Origin: an uncultured Lachnospiraceae bacterium
GTDB taxonomy: Bacteria > Bacillota > Clostridia > Lachnospirales > Lachnospiraceae
NCBI GenBank assembly: GCA_947589055.1
Contig: CANPZL010000014.1
Location: 1 to 51,371, forward strand
DNA length: 51,371 nucleotides
Direction: 5' to 3'
The translations under genes were made by a program, and so were the position numbers. The notes under the pieces are model-generated. The model was not told where the DNA came from. It was given only the letters and a program-made list of their open reading frames with translations, and ran no database searches. Shown here piece by piece: positions 1-9,460 of the stretch (positions are counted from its first letter, which is position 1; every line of letters starts with the position of its first letter).

Positions 1-1
1 C

Positions 2-454
2 ATAAATGGAGACGAACCTTTAATTGAAGCGTCTGTAATCAATGCGTCATTACCATACAATGACGAAAATATAGAAATGTTTTATTCAAATGTTATAACG
101 ACAATTCATAATCCAGTTGAAGTAGTTGACCCGACAAACATAAAGGTTATAGCTAATGATAAAAATGAGGCGCTTTGGGCCTCCCGTAACCCAATCCCAT
201 TTCCTAAAGGATCCATGCAATTTGATTATAAAAAGATTGTAGGAGTTGCTGCCTTTTCAAGGGATGCACTCCAATACTATGTAAATACACCCAAAAGTAA
301 TATTGAAAAAGCAGAGGAATTAGATTTATACAGGTTTTTATATAATCACAAAATTGTAAAACTTCATGAAATTCAATGTAATACACTTTCAGTTGATACT
401 CCTAAAGATTTAGAACAGGTAAGGCAGATTATTAAAAAAAGATTACATATGTAA
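2..454 (+). CDS. CMP-Kdo synthetase-like cytidylyltransferase (3' part only)
   Basis: The reading frame is open from base 2, so the start and the N-terminal nucleotide-binding part lie outside the window; about 150 residues remain. The visible protein begins with INGDEPLI, matching the QGDEPLI signature of the KdsB family, and continues with SRNPIPF (compare SRSPIP in KdsB), a GVAAFSRDAL strand-helix and a final DTPKDLEQV helix. KdsB enzymes activate 3-deoxy-manno-octulosonate or similar 2-keto-3-deoxy sugar acids with CTP in the cytoplasm. In a Gram-positive host without lipopolysaccharide the product probably feeds a capsule or wall glycan. The aldolase-like gene starts 14 bases downstream and is probably cotranscribed. 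The exact sugar acid cannot be read from the sequence; a 5-7-8-carbon ulosonate cytidylyltransferase in general is the safe call. Confidence 0.8.
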   Translation: MNGDEPLIEASVINASLPYNDENIEMFYSNVITTIHNPVEVVDPTNIKVIANDKNEALWASRNPIPFPKGSMQFDYKKIVGVAAFSRDALQYYVNTPKSNIEKAEELDLYRFLYNHKIVKLHEIQCNTLSVDTPKDLEQVRQIIKKRLHM

Positions 455-468
455 AAAGGTGATATGGA

Positions 469-2085
469 ATGGAACATGCAAAAATATTAGATTGTACATT
501 AAGAGATGGGGCTTATCTGATAGATAAAAATTTCGGAGAGGAAACAATCAAGGGAATAATTGAGAATCTTGTCAATGCAAGAATTGATTTTATTGAAATT
601 GGTTTTTTCCAAGATGAGGGATTTGGCAAAGGAAAAACCGTATATAGAAATTCTTTAGATGCGAAAAGGTTTATTCCGGAAGACAAAAAGAAAAGTAAAT
701 TTACAGTGTTGGCAGATTATAGTAGATTTTCAATCGAAAATCTTGATGATCACAGGAAAGACTCTATAGATGCAATCAGAGAATGTTTTTTTAAACAGGA
801 GCGTTTTGATGCAATTAACGTATGCCGTCAAATAAAAGAAAAAGGATATCAGGTTTTTGTTCAGCCTGTAGATATATTAGGTTATAGTGATAAAGAACTG
901 ATTGAGCTGATTGAACGAATCAATGAAGTGGAACCTTATTGCGTTTCAATTGTAGATACGTTTGGAAGTATGTATCAGGAGGATTTATATAGAGTATATG
1001 AAATTATAAATCAGCATTTAATACCAACATGTAAAATTGGATTTCATTCTCATAATAATCTTCAACTATCAAGTTCTCTGTCACAGGAGTTTTTAAGGAT
1101 TTCTAAAAATGCAAGAAATGTGATAGTAGATGGGACATTAAATGGTATGGGACGAGGAGCTGGTAATACCCCAACCGAATTGATAGCGCAATATATGATT
1201 TCAAAGATGGGATATTCTTATGATATTGACTTTTTATTAGACGCAATAGATAGTTATGTAAACAATATAAGAAAAAAATGTGAATGGGGTTATACTACAC
1301 AATACTATATTGCCGGCACATTTTCCGCACATGTAAATAATATTTCTTACTTATGCAAAAAAAATAGCATCAATTCAAAAGATATTCGGTTCATATTAAA
1401 TAAAGTCAGTAGTGATGCAAGAAAAAGGTATGATTATGGCGGACTGGAAAAAATATATCTGGACTTACTGAGCGCAAATATTGATGACGCAGAAGCATAT
1501 AAAAAATTACAAGATATTTTTAAAAATAAGGAAGTTTTACTTATTGCCCCAGGGAGTAGCGTGCTTCTGATGCAAGAAAAAATTGAAACATATATAAAAG
1601 CAAAACATCCAGTTGTTATCACTGTTAATTTTATTCATGAAAACATAAATAGTGATTATATTTTTGTTAGTAATGTGAAAAGATTTAACTATTTTAAACA
1701 TAATAAGAAATTTATTGATACGCCTAAAATTTGTACATCTAACCTAAAAATAACGGGAGAAAAAATATATAAGATATCGTTTCGACGTCTAATAAAATGT
1801 GGGTGGGAACATCTTGATAACTCAACACTTATGGCATTACGATTTTTAAATGATATTGGAGTAAAAAGAATACGGATAGCCGGATTTGACGGTTATGAAA
1901 ATGAAAGTAAAGTTACAAAAAATTATTTATACGATAATCTTGAAATTCATTTTGAAAATGATAATCCAATGGAATTAAATGAAGAAATACGGGAAATGTT
2001 AGAAGACTTTGCGCAAACAAAAACAGTTCCCGTTAGCTTTCTAACACCGTCTCGCTTTGAAACCTGTTTTAATGGAGATTTATAA
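469..2085 (+). CDS. DRE-TIM pyruvate aldolase-like protein with extra C-terminal domain
   Basis: This 538-residue protein has two parts. Residues 1 to about 330 form a DRE-TIM metallolyase barrel like 4-hydroxy-2-oxovalerate aldolase: LDCTLRDGAY near the N-terminus carries the metal and catalytic Arg-Asp, FIEIGFF follows, GFHSHNNLQLS supplies the metal-binding histidines, and GMGRGAGNTPTEL closes the barrel. Residues about 350-538 begin with EVLLIAPGSSVLL and contain RIRIAGFDGYE, which suggests a separate Rossmann-like domain reminiscent of DUF115 or sialyltransferase-like folds; I cannot name it firmly. Family knowledge says such barrels join or split pyruvate and an aldehyde. Beside a CMP-ulosonate synthetase-like gene, the inferred job is making a 2-keto-3-deoxy sugar acid for a surface glycan. 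The stop overlaps the next start (TAATG), indicating coupled translation. Base composition is AT-rich, unlike genes beyond 3.6 kb. Confidence 0.75.
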   Translation: MEHAKILDCTLRDGAYLIDKNFGEETIKGIIENLVNARIDFIEIGFFQDEGFGKGKTVYRNSLDAKRFIPEDKKKSKFTVLADYSRFSIENLDDHRKDSIDAIRECFFKQERFDAINVCRQIKEKGYQVFVQPVDILGYSDKELIELIERINEVEPYCVSIVDTFGSMYQEDLYRVYEIINQHLIPTCKIGFHSHNNLQLSSSLSQEFLRISKNARNVIVDGTLNGMGRGAGNTPTELIAQYMISKMGYSYDIDFLLDAIDSYVNNIRKKCEWGYTTQYYIAGTFSAHVNNISYLCKKNSINSKDIRFILNKVSSDARKRYDYGGLEKIYLDLLSANIDDAEAYKKLQDIFKNKEVLLIAPGSSVLLMQEKIETYIKAKHPVVITVNFIHENINSDYIFVSNVKRFNYFKHNKKFIDTPKICTSNLKITGEKIYKISFRRLIKCGWEHLDNSTLMALRFLNDIGVKRIRIAGFDGYENESKVTKNYLYDNLEIHFENDNPMELNEEIREMLEDFAQTKTVPVSFLTPSRFETCFNGDL

Positions 2086-3551
2086 TGTTAAACTGTTTGG
2101 AATACTATGAACTGACAGAGTTGTCAAACAAATATGAAATAGAGCTTGACAAATTTATAAATATAATAAACAAAGAAAATAGAAAGTTATTTATGGTTTA
2201 TGGTAATTGTCAGATAAGTTCAATCGTTAGTTTATTTCTTACCTGTGAAGATTTTGTTGAAAACTATTTGTTAATACAAGTTCCTCCCATTCAAGATTTT
2301 AAGGAAGAAGAAAAAATAATGGGTATACGTCCAGCAATTTTGAAATCTTTGGATGTATTTTGCTATCAGCATGTTAGGCAAGATAACAAATTTTCATACA
2401 AACTATCCACAGATTATATGACTCAACATTTAAAAAACAGCTGTAAAAGGATATGCATTCCCAATATATATTTTGAAGGATATTGGCCGCAACATATAAA
2501 AAATAAATTCAATCCACCATCTAAGAAATATAAAAATGGTTTATTTCCGTATGGAGATAAATATATAATGGAAATGTGGGATAAATATTCTGTAGACCAA
2601 ATTTACACAAGGATAAGTACTCGTGATTTTATACCTTCAGAAGAAATACTTCAAAATTATAAAGATACGATTCAAGAACTTAAAATAAGAGAACAGATTT
2701 GTGACGTTACAATATCTGATTTTATCGAAAAAAATTATAAAGAAAATCTCCTTTTTTATGTTCCCAATCATCCTAAAAATATTGTGCTAAGTGAATTATG
2801 CCATCGTATTGCAGAAAAAATTGGGGATTTGAATTTACAATTGCTTGATATGGATATAGAAAAAGCATATGATAATAATGGGCGAGAACTCCCTATATAT
2901 CCATGCGTCAAAGAAGTTTTAGAATTAAAATTTGATCAAAATGAATGGTTTTATTTAAGACAAGCACAAAAACAAGCGTGTTCATTTAAAGATTGGGTTA
3001 AAACATATTATGATGTTTGTAAAGCTTACTATTTATCAACGAAAAAAAAGGTTGTTTGTAAAAACTATAAATGGGTAATCGCTCTTTCGATTATAGGATA
3101 TGACGAAAATAAGTATATTTATAGAAAAACAAAGAATGAAAAAGAATTTCGATGTATAGCAGCCTTGAAAGAAAAAGAAAATAGTTATGAGGATTCAGAT
3201 ATCAGAGAAGGTGAAAAGTATTGGTATAAAATAAAAGCCGGATACGATGAAATGAACTGCGAAATAGTTCGGTTAAGTGCACCAAAATTTCAATTATGCT
3301 ATAAAGAAGGTATGATCGAATGTAGGATAAAACCTTCTGTAATAAAGGTTGATGGCTATATAATAATGAGAAGTGAATATAAAACTGCGAAAGAATGCGT
3401 GGGGGGGTATCACATAATAACGGATTTGCAATCAAAAGAAAACTATATTGATAGAAATATCGTGAGCGGCATGACATATCGTTATAAAATTATAAGCTAT
3501 ATCGGAGAACATAAAAGTGGTAATTTTGAACAGGAAATTAAATGTATATAA
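2085..3551 (+). CDS. WcbI-like polysaccharide biosynthesis protein with fibronectin-like tail
   Basis: The N-terminal part of this 488-residue protein carries MVYGNCQISSI near residue 40, the GNCQ signature of WcbI, a capsule-biosynthesis protein proposed to bind coenzyme A and acylate polysaccharide. The WcbI-like domain appears to span roughly residues 30-290. The C-terminal 170 residues look like two fibronectin type III-like repeats: the endings KYWYKIKAG and TYRYKIISY, and the phrase VDGYIIMRS, are the strand patterns seen in clostridial Fn3-like domains. No signal peptide or membrane segment is visible, so the protein should be cytoplasmic. Translation is coupled to the aldolase gene by a one-base overlap. 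It is the last gene of the plus-strand set and converges on the exchanger gene. WcbI membership is fairly secure; the acyl donor and acceptor are unknown. Confidence 0.7.
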   Translation: MLNCLEYYELTELSNKYEIELDKFINIINKENRKLFMVYGNCQISSIVSLFLTCEDFVENYLLIQVPPIQDFKEEEKIMGIRPAILKSLDVFCYQHVRQDNKFSYKLSTDYMTQHLKNSCKRICIPNIYFEGYWPQHIKNKFNPPSKKYKNGLFPYGDKYIMEMWDKYSVDQIYTRISTRDFIPSEEILQNYKDTIQELKIREQICDVTISDFIEKNYKENLLFYVPNHPKNIVLSELCHRIAEKIGDLNLQLLDMDIEKAYDNNGRELPIYPCVKEVLELKFDQNEWFYLRQAQKQACSFKDWVKTYYDVCKAYYLSTKKKVVCKNYKWVIALSIIGYDENKYIYRKTKNEKEFRCIAALKEKENSYEDSDIREGEKYWYKIKAGYDEMNCEIVRLSAPKFQLCYKEGMIECRIKPSVIKVDGYIIMRSEYKTAKECVGGYHIITDLQSKENYIDRNIVSGMTYRYKIISYIGEHKSGNFEQEIKCI

Positions 3552-3645
3552 TTAGAAGAATATTTACCTTTTCGTTTAAAATCCACTTCTTGCAGCACCG
3601 CAAAAGCTACAGATATAAGTGATGACGGTTTTTTATTGTATTTAT

Positions 3646-4653
3646 CTAAAACACATAACAGCGAAGTATGGCAAATGCCATGTATGCAGCATACAAGCAG
3701 ACATAAAGAATCCCTTCTCCTCTGGAAACCTTCCTTCCTGTAGCGCTCAAGATCAGCATAAGAACCGTCACGCCAACCAGTATTCCGGTATCTGTAATGC
3801 TTTCGATCACACTCTCTGCTTCCAGTACGATTGGAGAAATCACAGAAGAGATTCCCAGAATAAATAAGATATTAAAGATACACGAGCCGACTGCATTTCC
3901 CAGAGCCAGACCGCTCTCTCCTTTTCGGGAGGCTACAATAGAGGTTACCAGCTCCGGTAATGAGGTTCCCAACGCCACGATGGTAAGTCCCACCAGCATC
4001 GGACTCATACCAAATGACAAAGCAATCCGTTGCGCATTATCCACTACCAGATCACCGCCCCAGATGATCGCAAGCAAACCGCCGACAATAAATAAAATCG
4101 TCATGGGAATCGTCAGCTTTTTTTCCGACTCTTCCTCTGCGTTTTTCCGGCTCTTTAACGCAGAACGCACTACAAAAAACAGGTAAACCACCAGTCCCAG
4201 AAGCAAAAGGCTCCCCTCTACCCGTCCCAGTCTGCCATCCAGGATAAAAAGCAGCAGAATCACGGTTATACCAATATTCACCGGCATATCCCGTTTTAAT
4301 ATCTCCAGATCCGTTGAAAAGGCTTGAATCACCGCACAAACTCCGATCACGATCAGCAGATTAAAAATATTAGACCCAATGACATTACTGATCGCAATTT
4401 CATTGCTTCCTGCAATCCCGGCAGTAATGCTGACCGCCGCTTCCGGTGCGCTGGTTCCCAGTGCCACGATTGTCAAACCAATGACGACAGAAGGAATCTT
4501 TAACATCTTGGCAACCGCCGAGGCACCGTCTACGAAAAAGTCCGCACCTTTTATCAGGAGCGCAAAGCCTGCGATCAGATATACATATACCAGAAACGGA
4601 ACCCGCTCCGGCAGTGTCATGATCATATTCCAAATATTTAATATACCTTCCAT
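3646..4653 (-). CDS. K+-independent-type Na+/Ca2+ exchanger family membrane protein (CaxA/YrbG-like)
   Basis: This 335-residue integral membrane protein has the two inverted alpha repeats of the CaCA superfamily: GLTIVALGTSAPEAAVS with SNVIGSNIFN in the first half, and GLTIVALGTSLPELVTS with GNAVGSCIFN in the second half. About ten hydrophobic helices are visible, and a hydrophilic stretch rich in Lys and Glu lies between the two halves. The family moves Ca2+ (or other divalent cations) against Na+ or H+ across the cytoplasmic membrane. The length matches bacterial YrbG-type members. The start has a GGAAAGGA site. The gene begins 39 bases after the vWA/GATase protein on the same strand, so it may be the last gene of that operon, but a functional link is not evident. 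Ion specificity cannot be read from sequence. Confidence 0.85.
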   Translation of the reverse strand: MEGILNIWNMIMTLPERVPFLVYVYLIAGFALLIKGADFFVDGASAVAKMLKIPSVVIGLTIVALGTSAPEAAVSITAGIAGSNEIAISNVIGSNIFNLLIVIGVCAVIQAFSTDLEILKRDMPVNIGITVILLLFILDGRLGRVEGSLLLLGLVVYLFFVVRSALKSRKNAEEESEKKLTIPMTILFIVGGLLAIIWGGDLVVDNAQRIALSFGMSPMLVGLTIVALGTSLPELVTSIVASRKGESGLALGNAVGSCIFNILFILGISSVISPIVLEAESVIESITDTGILVGVTVLMLILSATGRKVSRGEGILYVCLYAAYMAFAILRCYVF

Positions 4654-4692
4654 ATTCCTTTCCTTTCCCGTCTTTTTTTGTCCGCAGTTCCG

Positions 4693-7521
4693 TTACCACT
4701 GACGATCCTGTTTCTTCCGAAGCAGCTCTTCCATATCCAGATTCTGATTTTCGGTGTTTTCCGCCTGCTTTTTCTTTTCCGGACGAGTTTTTTTTGTCTT
4801 TCTTGCCGCTTCCTGCTTCTTACGTTTCTCATTTGCAGCTACCCAGTCATTTTCGATCTGCGGGGATACCGCTTCCCCAGACTTTTCTTTTACCTCTGGT
4901 TTTGCCTCGGAGACCGCTTTTTCTTTTTTCTTTGAAGCCGCCTTCTTTTTTTTGAAAGGTACGGTCAACCATTCCAGATAATCCAGATTCATCCGCCTTG
5001 CGGCAATATCCAGAAGGAACAAGACTAACGCAGCAATCAAAAGCGGAATCGCCAGATTCGTTCTGGCTCTTACCGTTTCCAGTTTTTCATCAAATACAGG
5101 ATCTTCATAGGTCACATACTGCCCATCCGCCTGCTGTACAAAGCGTTCCAGACCTTCTGTCAGAAGATCAAACCGATATTCCGGTGAATACTGCATCGCT
5201 GCCGCTGTGATCATACTTCCCTGAAGTTCTTCCCCGTTCCGGTTTTGCAGACTGATCGTATAGACACCCATTTTTTCCATATCCATACTAGCTTCATACT
5301 TTCCCGGAGCAACCGGATCTAACGTCAGCTCTGTCCGTTGTCCGTCACTGTCGGTACAGACAGCAGTAATGCTTGTATCACTGTCATAGTTCTCTGTCGT
5401 ATAGCGAATCAGAGCGGCACTGCCCTCCTGTGTTACTAAAAGCTCATCCCCGCTTAAATTTGTGTTGGACACTACATAGTTTACCATATTATCCCAGAGT
5501 TGAACATAGTTATCCCAATTTGCCCAATTTCCTGTCCATTCATTGCTGGCGTCGGTATTCCATGCAATCGTGCGTCCCAGACCATACTGCCAGGTAGACA
5601 GGATCGGGTCGCCCTTTTCCGATTGGAGTATTACAGTCGCCTGCGGCTTAGCAGTCGATCCGATATATCCTAAGAGCGTCGGAACCCCGTCATTCATCAG
5701 GCCCTGTATGATCTCCGAATCACTGGTGATCACCGGAGTGAATTCCTCATTGATCAGATAGCTTTTTCCGGATAAAATGATTTCCTGTGCAAATATCTTT
5801 GGAATTCCACTGTCTACATCCGTATAATAAAACCGTCCGTTACACTGCTGCGCCAGTCGCTGCAGCAGATCCTGATCGGAATCTACGCCTACCGCAACCG
5901 TCGAAAGTGTGATACCGCTTCCATTGATCTTAGAAATCACCGCATCATAACTGTCATAGGTATCCTGTCCATCCGTCAATAAAATAATATGCTTAATCTG
6001 GGCATCGGAGCCTTGAAGCTGCTCTGCTGCCTCATCTAACGCCGGATAAATACTGGTTCCGCCGCCAAAACTGATCGTAGCGATCTGATTGGTGATCTTC
6101 GTCCGATCACTTACCTGCTGAAGGGGAACTACCCAGTCATAGGTGTCATCGAATGCCAATACCCCGACCTCGTCCCAGTCCCGCATACAGTTCAAGCCTT
6201 CGATTGCCGCCTGCTTTGCCAAATCCAGACAAGTAGCTCCTGAGCTTTCATCACTGACGGTAGTCATACTGCCGGAATGATCGATCACCATCGCCACCGC
6301 CATACTGGGCGTCTGGCGTTCTCCCTCTAAGAACATATTGACCGGAAGCACTGTTTCCAGCGGCGTATCCTGATAACCGCCCATAGCAAAGCTATTATCA
6401 CCACCGGTACAGATCAGGCCGCCGGCATAATCCCGGACATAGCTTTCCAGATTATCCATAAATCCCTGCCGCAGATCTCTCTTGTGTACATTTACCAGTA
6501 TAACCGCTTTGTAGGCAACTAATGCCGACATATCCTCCGGAACCCCGGTCGGTGTGATCCTGTCATACCGAACTTTGCAGGCATCCAAGATCGCCGCAAG
6601 CTCCGCTCCCTCATCCGGCGTTCCTTCCACCAAAAGCACTTTCGGTTCCGATTCCACCTGTGTAAATGCACAGTATTCGTTATTCATGCTCATGGAATCC
6701 AATGCCGGTTCCACCATAACACGGTAATCCTGCGTTCCATTCCTTTCTCCCGTATCCTGAAAGATAAACTGATTCTTACCAACCGTCAGATTGACCGTAG
6801 ACTGTCCCTTTAAGGTTCTTCCGGAATAAAGGCTCACCAATGCCGAAGTCTCTATGTTACTGTTTATGGTAACCTTTACATTGAATACATCGCCAACATG
6901 CACCTGTTCGGGAAGCTCCATGTTACTGACATAAACTTCATTTTCCATGCTTTGTTCCAACCGGATCACTTTCAGGTCAATATCCTGTGCGGACACAGTG
7001 CCTGCCATTTTTTCCACGCTTCCCGCATTTTCCAATCCGTCCGTTATGAGTACCAGCCGCTTTGCGCTTCCTTCCGGAAAGATTGTCATAGCAGTGGATA
7101 CCGCTTTTTCCAGATTCGTCGCCACCGTAACAGGCTGCGAGGTCAGTTCGGAAAAGATATTCTTATCCGTCACAAACTGCTCCACCAAAGCATTTTCTCC
7201 AAACACTACAATACCTGCCTGATTCCGTTTGGGCATTTCCTTCATACTGTTCCGAAGATATTCTTCAATATCGTTCAGATTTTTCTCGTTGCTGTCCGAC
7301 ATATCGACCAAAAAAATCGTAGTCGTTTCCTTCGAGATAAATTGAATGCTGACACCGCATAAGGATAAGATCAACAGCAATGCCATGAGCATACGCATGA
7401 GCATATATTTTATTTTTTTCCCCCGGTTCTGCATTCGGAACCACCGCCCGGACAAAATCAAGCCGGCCAAAACCGGTAATGCCAAGAGCAGCCACCAAGG
7501 ATTATTCATTTCTATATTCAT
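4693..7521 (-). CDS. Membrane protein with two vWA domains and a GATase-like domain
   Basis: This 942-residue protein starts with two membrane helices (residues about 8-60), then a vWA domain with an intact MIDAS motif (DMSDS), a beta-rich segment, a glutamine-amidotransferase-like fold (VLLVEGTPDEG to GGLICTGGDNSF), and a second vWA domain with DHSGSM, GGGTSIYPAL and LLTDGQDTYDS. A final helix (IPLLIAALVLFLLDIAA) precedes a long Lys/Glu-rich cytoplasmic tail. This is the architecture of the large partner seen beside BatA-like proteins and MoxR ATPases. The start has GGAGG five bases upstream. It follows the BatA-like gene by 18 bases and is clearly part of the same operon. The GATase-like region shows no obvious catalytic Cys-His pair, so it is probably structural. 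Precise function is unknown. Confidence 0.8.
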   Translation of the reverse strand: MNIEMNNPWWLLLALPVLAGLILSGRWFRMQNRGKKIKYMLMRMLMALLLILSLCGVSIQFISKETTTIFLVDMSDSNEKNLNDIEEYLRNSMKEMPKRNQAGIVVFGENALVEQFVTDKNIFSELTSQPVTVATNLEKAVSTAMTIFPEGSAKRLVLITDGLENAGSVEKMAGTVSAQDIDLKVIRLEQSMENEVYVSNMELPEQVHVGDVFNVKVTINSNIETSALVSLYSGRTLKGQSTVNLTVGKNQFIFQDTGERNGTQDYRVMVEPALDSMSMNNEYCAFTQVESEPKVLLVEGTPDEGAELAAILDACKVRYDRITPTGVPEDMSALVAYKAVILVNVHKRDLRQGFMDNLESYVRDYAGGLICTGGDNSFAMGGYQDTPLETVLPVNMFLEGERQTPSMAVAMVIDHSGSMTTVSDESSGATCLDLAKQAAIEGLNCMRDWDEVGVLAFDDTYDWVVPLQQVSDRTKITNQIATISFGGGTSIYPALDEAAEQLQGSDAQIKHIILLTDGQDTYDSYDAVISKINGSGITLSTVAVGVDSDQDLLQRLAQQCNGRFYYTDVDSGIPKIFAQEIILSGKSYLINEEFTPVITSDSEIIQGLMNDGVPTLLGYIGSTAKPQATVILQSEKGDPILSTWQYGLGRTIAWNTDASNEWTGNWANWDNYVQLWDNMVNYVVSNTNLSGDELLVTQEGSAALIRYTTENYDSDTSITAVCTDSDGQRTELTLDPVAPGKYEASMDMEKMGVYTISLQNRNGEELQGSMITAAAMQYSPEYRFDLLTEGLERFVQQADGQYVTYEDPVFDEKLETVRARTNLAIPLLIAALVLFLLDIAARRMNLDYLEWLTVPFKKKKAASKKKEKAVSEAKPEVKEKSGEAVSPQIENDWVAANEKRKKQEAARKTKKTRPEKKKQAENTENQNLDMEELLRKKQDRQW

Positions 7522-7539
7522 GCCATCCTCCGTTTTTCA

Positions 7540-9363
7540 CTAATGCTGACGAATATATACCAGCCATTCCACAGTCAATGCCAGCAAAATGAACAATACG
7601 ATCAGATTCCGTAGATCCCGTCCTCCGCTTAACGATTTTTCATCTTCTCCTATGGTCTCTGTTTCAACCTCGGCTTCCCCGGTCCCGTGGGATTCCTCTT
7701 CAACCGGAAACCGCACCACAAACATCTCCTGTTTCTCTTTCTCATTTACGGTCTGGGAAATCCTATAGATTCCTGCCTGATCCGTATCCGCATATGCGAT
7801 GGTGGAAACCGCCGCTGGAAGAGTGGTAATCTCTCCATCCGGCGCCTGTACCGTCAGGTCTGAACCGTTCACGCTTCCGTTAAATACGATCTTATCGCCA
7901 GTTTCATAATATTCCTCGGCAACCATACCGCTTACCATCATATAATCCATGAGATTAGAAATCAAGATCGGAAATTCCGCCTGCAATGCAAGATCCGAAT
8001 GATGAATATCAAAGCCCATCACCGCTATCCGTCTTCCTCCGTTTTCACCAAAATACCCGACGCAGCCCTGCCCACTGCTGATAAAGCTATCCGCCCAAAG
8101 GGGACGTTCATATTCCCTTGCTTTTGACACGCCAAAACTGAAATCCTCAATATAGCTCGTAATCTCTGCCTGTTGAAAAGAAAGACTTACATTCTCAATT
8201 TCCCGTTCCACCTTACATTCTTCTCCGGAGGGCGGATTGATATAGAGGATATTTCCCTCCGCCGGCAAGGTTTCCGGTATTACACCATCAAATATATAAA
8301 GATCAAAAGTCTCATTTTGTCCCACTGCGGTAAGCTGGCTGGTTTTATATAAATCCACCCAGCTAATGTTCGTTACCGCCTTTTCCAGAAACATATTGTC
8401 TTCCGTTACTAACAAAACCTTTTTTTGACCTTCTTCATTGACTGCGGCATATGCCTTATTATCCGCCGCCAGGTCATCCGGCTCATTGATTTCCGCCATC
8501 AGCGTTTTTCCCTGAACATTTACCTGTTCAAAATAAAAAATCTGGGACGCTCCCGCCGGAACCCGGACACTCTGCACCATAAGCAGGGTATCATCTCCGT
8601 ACAGATTGACATCAGTAGTGACATCTTCCGCCGTATCGTTGGTAATCTTTCCAATCACCGTAACGGAAGGGGTACCATTCTCATCATATACCGTTCCATA
8701 GCTTAAATAATCCATTGACAGATTTTGATAATCCGTATACAGATTGATGACCCTTGCTTCCAAATTCCCAAGCTCAACGGGAGTATCCGTAAGAAAGACA
8801 GCTTCATACTGCTCCCATTGCCCGGTCATGGAATCTACAACGCTAACCGCAGCCCCGGTATCTCCGCTCAGATCCGTTACCGTCAACTCCCGCAGCGCCT
8901 GCTTTAGTTCCCCCTTATCCGTTACGTTCGTTTTTATGATACCGGCCTCCTGATTTGAAGTTACGATGGTAACCTGTGTGGTTTCACTTAATGAATCCAC
9001 ATAATCACATGCCCGGTCTATCGCTTCCTCAAGCCGGGTATGGGTATCGTCGTAAAGGATCCCCATACTGGCACTGGTATCTATCACCAGTACCGTATTA
9101 CTGTAACGACTGCCTCCGGTCTTTAAATAGGGGGCCATCAATGCAAAAATCAGCAAAAGCACGGTTATGATCTGAAGGATCATCAGCAGATTTTTTTTCA
9201 GTTTATCAAAAGGCGTTGCTGCTTCCAGATTATTATAGATTTCTCTCCAAAGCATACTGGAGGAAAACGGATATTCTTTTGCCTTTTGCTTCAGCATATA
9301 AAGCAGAATGATAATCGGTATGAATATCAGAAACGCCAGCGGCCACCAATGATTAAACGCCAT
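7540..9363 (-). CDS. BatA-like vWA membrane protein
   Basis: I place the start at the ATG at 9363, because a TGGAG ribosome site lies seven bases upstream, while the longer frame begins at a TTG without spacing; the protein is then 607 residues. It opens with the BatA N-terminal pattern (WWPLAFLIFIPIIILLYML, then PFSSSMLW), a second helix near residue 60-80, and a vWA domain with the metal site DTSASMG. The middle is extracellular and beta-rich, and the C-terminus has a final helix (LIVLFILLALTVEWLVYI). BatA-type proteins work with MoxR ATPases, probably as metal-dependent scaffolds outside the membrane. Neighbours on both sides (DUF58, second vWA protein) support this. The sequence gives no hint of a specific client. 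Confidence 0.8.
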   Translation of the reverse strand: MAFNHWWPLAFLIFIPIIILLYMLKQKAKEYPFSSSMLWREIYNNLEAATPFDKLKKNLLMILQIITVLLLIFALMAPYLKTGGSRYSNTVLVIDTSASMGILYDDTHTRLEEAIDRACDYVDSLSETTQVTIVTSNQEAGIIKTNVTDKGELKQALRELTVTDLSGDTGAAVSVVDSMTGQWEQYEAVFLTDTPVELGNLEARVINLYTDYQNLSMDYLSYGTVYDENGTPSVTVIGKITNDTAEDVTTDVNLYGDDTLLMVQSVRVPAGASQIFYFEQVNVQGKTLMAEINEPDDLAADNKAYAAVNEEGQKKVLLVTEDNMFLEKAVTNISWVDLYKTSQLTAVGQNETFDLYIFDGVIPETLPAEGNILYINPPSGEECKVEREIENVSLSFQQAEITSYIEDFSFGVSKAREYERPLWADSFISSGQGCVGYFGENGGRRIAVMGFDIHHSDLALQAEFPILISNLMDYMMVSGMVAEEYYETGDKIVFNGSVNGSDLTVQAPDGEITTLPAAVSTIAYADTDQAGIYRISQTVNEKEKQEMFVVRFPVEEESHGTGEAEVETETIGEDEKSLSGGRDLRNLIVLFILLALTVEWLVYIRQH

Positions 9364-9460
9364 TTCCAAACTCCATTTCCAGCAGATTCAAGTGTTTTTC
9401 CTTACAAAAAATACCATCGACTGCTTTTCAAGCATATAAGCGTGAAGAAGGATAGATTCC

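Noticed and set aside
3619..3867. Plus-strand frame of 82 codons overlapping the exchanger gene
   Set aside because: It is antisense to a clear membrane transporter, has no ribosome site and a composition expected of a shadow frame.
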